NCBI GenBank assembly: GCA_011390755.1
Contig: JAABRU010000017.1
Span: 1-59,002 of the forward strand
Reading direction: 5' to 3'
Source: Desulfobacteraceae bacterium
Lineage (GTDB): Bacteria > Desulfobacterota > Desulfobacteria > Desulfobacterales > Desulfococcaceae
DNA: 59,002 bases
Below, in pieces: positions 25,901 to 32,829 of this stretch. The position numbers and the translations under genes were made by a program. The notes under the pieces were generated by a model. The model ran no database searches, was not told the DNA's origin, and was given only the letters and a program-made list of their open reading frames with translations. The first letter of the stretch is position 1; each line of letters begins with the position of its first letter.

Positions 25901-25945
25901 TGCCTGATTTTTGGCTGCCGCCCCGCCAGGCGGCAACACGGGTTA

Positions 25946-25998
25946 CAATAAATCCCCCCTTTGCAAAAAGAATGGACAGGGGGGATTTTGCAAGTCTG
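25946..25998. repeat. C/G-run palindrome
   Basis: AAATCCCCCCTTTGC and GGGGGGATTTTGC face each other around GGACAG. One copy in the window. The rest of 25651-26108 shows no gene. Confidence 0.5.
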
Positions 25999-26108
25999 TC
26001 CGCCGGGTCAGATTATAGCAGTCCCATTTAAAAATCTGCCACCGGATTCGTTAGTAAATGAGCATTTTCCGGATTTTTGTATGGCAAGGTTATTTCTTGG
26101 GATTGGGA

Positions 26109-27791
26109 TTATGCCCTTGTCAGCTGGCGGTATCTGATCCGTTTGGGAATATCCGCATCCGCGCCCAGCCGTTTGCGGCGATCGGCCTCATAATCCGAAT
26201 AATTGCCTTCAAACCAGAGCACCCGGCTGTCCCCTTCAAAGGCCAGAATATGGGTGGCCAGACGATCCAGAAACCAGCGGTCATGGCTGATAATGACTGC
26301 GCATCCGCCGAAATTTTCCAGGGCCTCTTCCAAAGCCCGCATGGTATTCACATCCAGATCATTGGTGGGTTCGTCCAGCAGCAGCACATTGGCCCCTTCT
26401 TTGAGCATCCGGGCCAGATGCACCCGGTTCCGTTCCCCGCCGGAGAGAATCCCCACTTTTTTCTGCTGATCCGCACCGGAAAAATTGAAACGTGCCACAT
26501 AGGCCCTGGAATTGACTTCCCGCTCGCCCAGACGGACAATATCCTGACCGTCGGAAATACACTGCCAGATGTTTTTGTCCGGATCCAGTTCCCGGTTCTG
26601 ATCCACATAGGCCAGCTGCACCGTATCCCCGATGCGGATGCTTCCGCTGTCCGGTTTTTCCTGACCGCTAATCATGCGGAAAAGGGTGGTTTTGCCTGCA
26701 CCGTTGGGGCCGATAACCCCGATGATACCGCCCGGGGGCAGGGTAAAACTCATATCTTCCACCAGCACCCGTTCTCCGTATGCTTTGGATACCTTTTCGC
26801 AGCGGATTACCTCATTGCCCAGGCGCGGGCCGGGCGGAATATAAATTTCCAGATCTTTGGCTGCCTGTTCCCCTGTCTGATGCAGCAGGTTTTCATACGA
26901 GCTGATACGGGCTTTGGATTTGGCCCTGCGGCCTTTGGGAGACATACGGATCCATTCCAGCTCTCTTTGGAGTGTTTTCTGCCGCTGACTTTCCTGTTTT
27001 TCCTCATTCTGCAGACGGGTCTGTTTCTGTTCCAGCCAGGAGGAATAATTCCCTTTCCAGGGAATGCCGTGCCCCCGGTCCAGTTCCAGTATCCATCCGG
27101 CCACATTGTCCAGAAAATAGCGGTCATGGGTCACAGCGATAACCGTTCCCGGATAATGATGAAGATGATGCTCCAGCCAGGCCACGGATTCGGCATCCAG
27201 ATGGTTGGTGGGTTCATCCAGCAGCAGAATATCCGGTTTCTGAAGCAGCAGGCGGCAAAGGGCCACACGGCGTCTTTCTCCGCCCGACAGTACATTAACG
27301 GCGGTATCAGAGGGAGGACAGCGCAGGGCATCCATTGCCATTTCCAGCCGGGCATCCAAATCCCAGGCATCCAGATCATCCAGTTTTTCCTGTACCACTC
27401 CCTGCCGCTGAATCAGCTGATCCATTTCATCATCCGACATGGGTTCGGCAAATTTTTCATTGATCTGATTGAATTCATTCATCAGATCAACGGTTTCCTG
27501 TACCCCCTCCTCCACGACTTCCCGCACAGTCTTTTGTACATCCACCAACGGTTCCTGTTCCAGAAAGCCCACAGAATAACCGGGAGAAAAAATCACTTCC
27601 CCGTTAAATTCTTTTTCCACACCGGCCATAATGCGCAGCAGGGTACTTTTCCCGGCCCCGTTCAGCCCCAGTACACCGATTTTGGCCCCGTAAAAATAGG
27701 AAAGGGAAATATCCTTGATAATCGGTCTTTTGTCATGAAACTTGTTCACACCTACCATAGAAAATATGATTTTATTAACTTCTTTGCCCAT
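26109..27791 (-). CDS. ettA: Energy-dependent translational throttle protein EttA (ABC-F)
   Basis: A 560-residue soluble ABC-F ATPase, of the length and sequence typical of EttA (starts ...KIIFSMVGVNKFHDKRPIIKDISLS). Two ABC domains: the first has Walker A GLNGAGKST (42-50) and LSGGERRRVAL; the second has GPNGAGKTT and LSGGERNRVHLARML. Between them lies the charged linker (QKTRLQNEEKQESQRQKTLQRELEW) that contacts the ribosomal P site. EttA gates the first elongation step according to ATP/ADP. There are no membrane segments. AAGGAT precedes the start. It stands alone; no operon partner is evident. Confidence 0.95.
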   Translation of the reverse strand: MGKEVNKIIFSMVGVNKFHDKRPIIKDISLSYFYGAKIGVLGLNGAGKSTLLRIMAGVEKEFNGEVIFSPGYSVGFLEQEPLVDVQKTVREVVEEGVQETVDLMNEFNQINEKFAEPMSDDEMDQLIQRQGVVQEKLDDLDAWDLDARLEMAMDALRCPPSDTAVNVLSGGERRRVALCRLLLQKPDILLLDEPTNHLDAESVAWLEHHLHHYPGTVIAVTHDRYFLDNVAGWILELDRGHGIPWKGNYSSWLEQKQTRLQNEEKQESQRQKTLQRELEWIRMSPKGRRAKSKARISSYENLLHQTGEQAAKDLEIYIPPGPRLGNEVIRCEKVSKAYGERVLVEDMSFTLPPGGIIGVIGPNGAGKTTLFRMISGQEKPDSGSIRIGDTVQLAYVDQNRELDPDKNIWQCISDGQDIVRLGEREVNSRAYVARFNFSGADQQKKVGILSGGERNRVHLARMLKEGANVLLLDEPTNDLDVNTMRALEEALENFGGCAVIISHDRWFLDRLATHILAFEGDSRVLWFEGNYSDYEADRRKRLGADADIPKRIRYRQLTRA

Positions 27792-27816
27792 TTTTTATCC
27801 TTATCCTTGTTTGGTG

Positions 27817-27905
27817 GTGGGTCGAAAGGTTGATTTCTCTCTGCAGGGGCATATGTAATACACCCCTGCAGCCATACACCTGATTCATCAACCCGTTTGA
27901 CCCAC
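27817..27905. repeat. Element K copy 1
   Basis: GTGGGTCGAAAGGTTGAT and ATCAACCCGTTTGACCCAC are imperfect inverted ends around a hairpin TGCAGGGGCATATG...CACCCCTGCA. Parts of the family recur at 29634-29735, 46394-46425 and 50531-50602. With EttA's upstream region it fills the 27792-28101 gap. Confidence 0.7.
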
Positions 27906-28101
27906 TACCCCTTGTTTATATCTGAATGATTGGTACGGCCTTCCAAAATAAACATTGCCGCAAATAAGATTTTCACCGCAAAGGCACAAAGGGCGCAGTG
28001 CATTGTCAATTTTGAATCTGTGACTCCGGTTCCGCTGAAAAACCGGATTTTTTGGAAATGGCGGTTATCAGCAGATCACAGAGTACCTTTCAGACATGCC
28101 C

Positions 28102-29544
28102 TTACAGGCTCCGGTTCATGATTTTACTTATCAGTTCCGAAGGATCACGCATTTGGGAGAAATGCCTTTCTTTGCCGTTTTTCAGGCAGACATCATCTGC
28201 AAAACGGGTATCCACAAATTTTTCCACATCCACCAGAGCACCGATTCCCATTTTTTCATACATATAACGCTGCATTTTTTCCAAATCCTCCATCACGGGA
28301 TAGAGATCATCTGTTTTGATTCCGTTGGGTTCTCTGAGTACACCGCTGAGCATGGAAACATTGAGTTTCAGCTCTTCTTCGGGGTCCAGAAAATTCACGG
28401 CAATGCGCGCCGCGGTTTCCGGATTTTCTTCAATAAACAGACCGGCTTTTACCAGCATTTCCGTAAATTCATGCACTGCATCCGGATGGGTTTCAATCAT
28501 CTTTTCCTGCATGGCCACAACACAGCAGGGATGATATTCCCACATCTCACCGGAAAGAAAAAGAAGCTGGGCCCCGCCGTCGGCAATGGTTTTGGCCCCT
28601 ACGGGCTGGGCTACCATAAACCCGCAGGATTCTTCGGAACTTTCCAGAAATTCCGGCATACGGATCGGCGGGAGGACTTCAAAAATCACATCCAGTTCCC
28701 TGCGGCCCACCAGCCCCGCCTTCAAACCGATCTCCCGGAAAAACATACTGGAAAGCATATGGTGAACTGAGAGCATATGCGGAATATAAAATACTTTGTT
28801 TTTGAAATATTTCCGCAAAGATGTCCGATTTTCCGCCCGTCTGCTTTTTACACAGATACTTCCGTTTTTATGCGCAAAAAGAATCAGGCGGATGGGAACG
28901 CCGTAATGAAACATATCCATGGCTATGGGAGCCAGAATCAGTGCCGCATCTGTTTCGCCTTCTTCCAGTGATTTCAGCACCGGATTCCAGCCGGACATGC
29001 AGACGGTTTCCAGTTCAAAATAGCGGGGACTGTATGTTCCGTTTTCGATCATATGCTGTAAAACCCCCAGCACCAGATGATCGGTAATCTGTATATGCCC
29101 CACCCGAAGTTTTACCTTTGCAATTCCTTTTTCCGGAGATTTTTTTTCCTTCTGTGTATGCGGGGAAAAACCGGTGGCTTTTTCCAGAACCTCCCTGAGT
29201 TCTTCCGCTGAAAAAGGTTTGGTGATAAAAGCACTGGCACCTGCTTTTCCGGCTTTTTCTGTTTTCTTTTTTTCTGCCTGCGCGGTCGCCATGATAAAAG
29301 GAATATCCCTGTATTTTTTCTGGGATCGGACCCAGAGCAAAAGATCATAGCCGTTCATTTCCGGCATATTCCAGTCACTGATAATCAGGTCAATCTTATC
29401 ATGCTCCTGTAAAATACGGATTGCGGTTTTGGCATTGTCCGCTTCCAGAATTTCCGTATATCCGAGTTTATGCAATGCTTCGATTTCCATCCTGCGGGTA
29501 GCCCGAAAATCTTCCACAAGCAGAATGTTATAGTCTGAACCCAT
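28102..29544 (-). CDS. Receiver domain fused to an NrtA/SsuA-like substrate-binding domain
   Basis: A 480-residue two-domain protein. Residues 1-125 form a CheY-like receiver with E11-D12, phospho-acceptor D57 (ISDWNMPEMNGYDLL), T87 and K109. After a charged linker (HTQKEKKSPEKG), residues 145-440 resemble the periplasmic nitrate/sulfonate binding protein fold (KVKLRVGHIQITDHLVLGVLQHMIENG; SLEEGETDAALILAPIAM; CCVVAMQEKMIETHPDAVHEFTEML). There is no signal peptide, so the ligand-binding-like part should be cytoplasmic. The output is therefore perhaps a small-molecule sensor, or a repurposed fold for protein contact. No kinase or ABC transporter genes adjoin it. Confidence 0.8.
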   Translation of the reverse strand: MGSDYNILLVEDFRATRRMEIEALHKLGYTEILEADNAKTAIRILQEHDKIDLIISDWNMPEMNGYDLLLWVRSQKKYRDIPFIMATAQAEKKKTEKAGKAGASAFITKPFSAEELREVLEKATGFSPHTQKEKKSPEKGIAKVKLRVGHIQITDHLVLGVLQHMIENGTYSPRYFELETVCMSGWNPVLKSLEEGETDAALILAPIAMDMFHYGVPIRLILFAHKNGSICVKSRRAENRTSLRKYFKNKVFYIPHMLSVHHMLSSMFFREIGLKAGLVGRRELDVIFEVLPPIRMPEFLESSEESCGFMVAQPVGAKTIADGGAQLLFLSGEMWEYHPCCVVAMQEKMIETHPDAVHEFTEMLVKAGLFIEENPETAARIAVNFLDPEEELKLNVSMLSGVLREPNGIKTDDLYPVMEDLEKMQRYMYEKMGIGALVDVEKFVDTRFADDVCLKNGKERHFSQMRDPSELISKIMNRSL

Positions 29545-29633
29545 TTATAATCCCCTTTCCAAAAAATATCCGGACAGCAAAATGGCCTGATATTATTTTT
29601 TTATTAAAAACTGATGTCTTGCAAATATTTGGC

Positions 29634-29735
29634 AGTGGGTCGAAAAATTTGATAAATCAAATAGCTGACTGTAAGGGCCTGTTGCATACGCCTGCCGGAG
29701 ACCGGTTCCGGGGCGTATGCAGTCCGCCCTTGCAG
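29634..29735. repeat. Element K-type block 2
   Basis: GTGGGTCGAAAAATTTGAT is followed by a long hairpin: AAGGGCCTGTTGCATACGCC pairs with GGCGTATGCAGTCCGCCCTT with mismatches, around CCGGAGACCGGTTCCGG. The right-hand GGGTC end is missing. Confidence 0.6.
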
Positions 29736-30025
29736 AAGGGGAAATCAAATCATTCATGATTCATTCCCCATCATGCACCGTTTATCATACTCTTTCCGGA
29801 TGATAAATTTCAAGAGTCTTATTGCATAAAAAAGCGGAACGGGTCAAATCCCCTGCGCCTGAATCCGAAATTTTCCGGCAGAAACTGCAGATTATTCCCT
29901 GCTTCTGCCATCTGAATTCTGTTTTCCGTTCTCCCCTGCGGCAGTTTTATTTATCTGTTTTATCATAACTATTCAGAAGACTGTTGAAAAAACAGAGCAT
30001 ATATGCTAATTGGAATGTCAAATAG

Positions 30026-30126
30026 GATGGTCTCGTAAAAAGTCCGGAAATCAGGTTTTGATGCATATTAACACTTTGATTTTATTAATAGCGATTTTTG
30101 AAATTTGGACTTTTTACCGATTCATC
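30026..30126 (+). repeat. Element C copy 2 (101 bp)
   Basis: GATGGTCTCGTAAAAAGTCC and GGACTTTTTACCGATTCATC ends. The interior is nearly identical to copies 1 and 3. Confidence 0.9.
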
Positions 30127-30159
30127 AAATAAATTTCTTACCCTTTTAAAGAATCCGGA

Positions 30160-30228
30160 CGGAGGAGTACGGACTGAAAGTCCGGAAATCTGCCAAGCTT
30201 TCAGTTTGGCACTCCTCCGCAGTTTTTC
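30160..30228. repeat. Element B fragment
   Basis: GGAGGAGTACGGACTGAAAG, then CAAGCTTTCAGTTTGGCACTCCTCC, described by its ends, corresponds to the inner part of element B without its TTAGGCGATTTCC ends. TGGCAC-TCCTC-CGCAG at 30207-30222 weakly resembles a sigma-54 promoter facing the next gene. Confidence 0.55.
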
Positions 30229-30260
30229 TGAGTGTACAGAAATATATTTGACAATCACGA

Positions 30261-30872
30261 ATGCGGAAGTCTGGCACGGAAAAATTCATTTTTAAAAATC
30301 CAAATGCTTACGGTGTATCAGTGAATTATTTTTTTTATCATATATTCAGTTTTAGAATAAGATGTTTATCTGCTGTTTTCTTTTTTGTGTGCATTCTTTG
30401 TTCCGAAGTCCCCGCCCAAAAGAATCCGATGCAGAAACAAACATCTCTGGAAATCCGGATTTCCGAAGTTGCCCGGCATTATATCGGGATTCCGTATAAG
30501 TTCGGAAGTGATCCGAATGAAGTCGGTGCTGCCGATAATTCCCACCTTTTATGCTCCATTTATGAGCAGGCCGCAGAACAGGCCGGACTGCGGTTTGCCG
30601 GTTATATGCCCATGAGAATTCTGATGCGCAATATCGTTGCAGTCCGGCAGGATTATATCCGGAACGGCGATCTGATGGTTCTCAATGACGGACATGCGGC
30701 CATGATTTATAATGTGGAAAGCCCGGAAAATTTTGACCTGATCTATGCTTCCCTGAAACGGCAGGAAGTCACCTCTTTTAACAGTCGCAACGTGGTCTTT
30801 GAAGCCTACTGGCTGAAGAATCTTCGGGGATATTACCGCGTATCGGAACAGCTTTTCAGCCGCAGAGACTGA
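30261..30872 (+). CDS. Secreted NlpC/P60-like protein lacking the catalytic Cys
   Basis: A 203-residue predicted exported protein. A hydrophobic signal segment (CLSAVFFFVCILCSEVPA, about residues 35-52) lies after a long N-terminal stretch, so the true start may be further in. From residue 66, VARHYIGIPYKFGSDPNEVGAADNS aligns with the NlpC/P60 active-site region, in which D-C-S is expected. Here it is D92-N93-S94, so the nucleophile is replaced by Asn. The catalytic-type His is kept (H145 in NDGHAAMIY). Such proteins hydrolyse peptidoglycan peptides; this one may only bind them. It is convergent with mqnD, only 6 bp away. Confidence 0.65.
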   Translation: MRKSGTEKFIFKNPNAYGVSVNYFFYHIFSFRIRCLSAVFFFVCILCSEVPAQKNPMQKQTSLEIRISEVARHYIGIPYKFGSDPNEVGAADNSHLLCSIYEQAAEQAGLRFAGYMPMRILMRNIVAVRQDYIRNGDLMVLNDGHAAMIYNVESPENFDLIYASLKRQEVTSFNSRNVVFEAYWLKNLRGYYRVSEQLFSRRD

Positions 30873-30878
30873 CATACT

Positions 30879-31718
30879 TTATCCATAGGCGAAAAGTGCG
30901 GCACTGCTTTCCGGCAGGATGCGGTATTTTCTGCCCATTTCAAAAAGACTGCGGACTGCCTGTTCCCCTTCCTCTCCGAGATTCTGCGTAAAAGAGTTGA
31001 CATAAAGCTCAATATGCTGGCGGATGACGGCCGGATCCATTTCCAGGGCATGTTCCCGGATATAGGTATCCGCGGCTTTTGGATTGGCAAAAGCATAAGT
31101 CACACTGTCCCGAATGACTTTTTCTGCCTTTTCCGCAAGTTCCGGTCCCAGATCCCGGCGCACGGCAATACCTCCCAGGGGAATGGGCAGGGCGGTCTTT
31201 TCTTCCCACCACTGCCCCAGATCGGCCAGGCAGGTAAGTCCGTATTCCGGATAAGTAAAGCGGCCTTCATGGATAATCAGACCGGCTTCGTATTCCCCCG
31301 CGGCCACGCGGGGCATGATCCGGTCAAAGACCATGGCTGTCATCTGCGGCCGTCCGGCCAGAAAAAGACTCAGCAGCATGGCCGCTGTTGTTTTCAGCCC
31401 CGGGACGGCAATGTTTGCGGAATGCAGGCGGGCAATATCAAAACCGGATTTTGCCACAATCAAAGGGCCGCATCCTCTTCCCAGGGCAGCACCGCTGCGA
31501 AGCAGTCCGTAAAAATCCTGCAAACGGGCGATGGCGGAAAAGGAAAGTTTGGAAATATCATATGTTCCCGCAGCCGCTTCCTGATTCAGAGTTTCCACAT
31601 CTGCCAGAATGATGTCGAACTGCAGACCTCTGCAGTCAATTTTTCCATGGGCCAGGGCATAAAAAAGAAAGGTGTCATTGGGGCAGGTGGAATATGCGAG
31701 GGATATTTTCTGCTTCAT
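30879..31718 (-). CDS. mqnD: 1,4-dihydroxy-6-naphthoate synthase MqnD
   Basis: A 279-residue enzyme of the futalosine route to menaquinone, converting cyclic de-hypoxanthine futalosine to 1,4-dihydroxy-6-naphthoate. Family features: YSTCPNDTFLFYALAHGKID at the N-terminus, LNQEAAAGTYDISKLSFSAIA, GAALGRGCGPLIVAK and LIIHEGRFTYPEYGL. The length is typical (about 275-285). Other mqn genes are not in the window. The start codon overlaps no neighbour and follows the DUF928-like gene on the same strand by 15 bp, so some read-through from the surface cluster is possible. Confidence 0.95.
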   Translation of the reverse strand: MKQKISLAYSTCPNDTFLFYALAHGKIDCRGLQFDIILADVETLNQEAAAGTYDISKLSFSAIARLQDFYGLLRSGAALGRGCGPLIVAKSGFDIARLHSANIAVPGLKTTAAMLLSLFLAGRPQMTAMVFDRIMPRVAAGEYEAGLIIHEGRFTYPEYGLTCLADLGQWWEEKTALPIPLGGIAVRRDLGPELAEKAEKVIRDSVTYAFANPKAADTYIREHALEMDPAVIRQHIELYVNSFTQNLGEEGEQAVRSLFEMGRKYRILPESSAALFAYG

Positions 31719-31733
31719 GAATAAAATGCCTTT

Positions 31734-32819
31734 TCAGATATTTCCATCTTCATATACGGCCGGTGACAGTTTTTCCTCTTTGAGGATTGCGATACGTTTG
31801 GACCTGAGTTTCCTGTTTTCCGGATCTGTATCAATCAAATCACAAAGATTTTCCATTGCATCATACCAGTATCCCTTTTGTGCGTAAATATCGGGCAGTG
31901 TTTCACGGGATGTCCGCTGCAGGGCTGTCTGTAAATCTTCGGGGGCCTTTACATAACGTACGGTGGCGCTGGCAAGAAAATCAGCAGATCTTTCAAGGGG
32001 ATCCGGAATGATCACCAAAAACCACTCATATTCTGTTTCCGGCTGAAGGCGTACATCATAGTCTTTCAAATCAATGCGGTAAATCCCTTTTTCAAAGGGC
32101 CCCTCAATTTGGGTTTCCAGCAGGGGGGCCGCTGCACCGCTTTCATTGATGGTAAATTCAATTTTTCCCGGCCAGGAAGAAGATATATACCAGTAAAAAA
32201 CCGGCTGGGCATCTGCACTGTATCCGGTCTGCCGGGGTGCAAAAGGGAGCATATGCGAGGGGATGGGCGCGTCCGTATATGCAAATGCTTCCGCATTGGG
32301 AAATCCCTCCTCTAAAAGTCCTCTGGAGAGTCCCCGGGTCAGTCCTCTGGAAAGTCCCCGGGTCAGTCCCCTGGAAAGTCCCCGGGTCAGTCCCCTGGAA
32401 AGTCCCCTGGAAAGTCCCCTGGAAAGTCCCCTGGAAAGTCCCCTGGAAAGTCCCCTGGAAAGTCCCCTGGAAAGTCCCCTGGAAAGTCCCCGGGTCAGTC
32501 CCCTGGAAAGTCCCCTGGAGAGTCCCCTGGAGAGTCCCCTGGAGAGTCCCCTGGAGAGTCCCCTGGAGAGTCCCCTGGAGAGTCCCCTGGAAAGTCCCCT
32601 GGAAAGTCCCCTGGAAAGTCCCCGGGTCACACCGATACCGGAGTCCCCTCCTTCTCTTCTGCGGATTTCCCCATCCGGCTCCGGTGGCCGGTAGATTTTG
32701 GGAGCAGAAAAATCCGTGGATTCTGCGGCAAAAATCCCCGGCCGCGGCAATATGAGAAGGAAGCATATGAAGGATATGAACGGGAGACAGTGTTTTATAT
32801 TCTGATTTGTTTTTTCCAT
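31734..32819 (-). CDS. DUF928-like secreted protein with RGLS/RGLT repeat array
   Basis: A 361-residue exported protein. A signal peptide (1-31, ending GIFAAES) is followed by a short linker and an array of 26 tetrapeptides RGL[S/T]. The C-terminal half (about 185-361) resembles DUF928 domains known mainly from cyanobacteria: FYWYISSSWPGKIEFTINE, GIYRIDLKDYDVRLQPETEYEWFLVII, DPLERSADFLASATVRYV and YAQKGYWYDAMENLCDLI. It lies 10 bp downstream of the CHAT gene, and in cyanobacteria DUF928 genes also neighbour CHAT and TPS genes. The function is unknown; it is probably periplasmic or at the surface. Confidence 0.75.
   Translation of the reverse strand: MEKTNQNIKHCLPFISFICFLLILPRPGIFAAESTDFSAPKIYRPPEPDGEIRRREGGDSGIGVTRGLSRGLSRGLSRGLSRGLSRGLSRGLSRGLSRGLSRGLSRGLTRGLSRGLSRGLSRGLSRGLSRGLSRGLSRGLSRGLTRGLSRGLTRGLSRGLTRGLSRGLLEEGFPNAEAFAYTDAPIPSHMLPFAPRQTGYSADAQPVFYWYISSSWPGKIEFTINESGAAAPLLETQIEGPFEKGIYRIDLKDYDVRLQPETEYEWFLVIIPDPLERSADFLASATVRYVKAPEDLQTALQRTSRETLPDIYAQKGYWYDAMENLCDLIDTDPENRKLRSKRIAILKEEKLSPAVYEDGNI
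32317..32628 (-). repeat. 26 x 12-bp tandem repeat coding RGL[S/T]
   Basis: 26 exact 12-bp units in unbroken register. Plus-strand units are AGTCCCCTGGAA or AGTCCCCTGGAG (Ser) and AGTCCCCGGGTC (Thr), with AGTCCTCTGGAA/G near the left end. Because 12 is divisible by 3, gain or loss of units changes length without a frameshift. Confidence 0.97.
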
Positions 32820-32829
32820 TTTTCCTCCT

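Noticed and set aside
32237-32755. Long plus-strand open frames rich in VPWK and ESPL repeats
   Set aside because: They exist only because the 12-bp repeat has no stop codons in any frame. The minus-strand frame has the signal peptide, ribosome binding site and DUF928-like domain.
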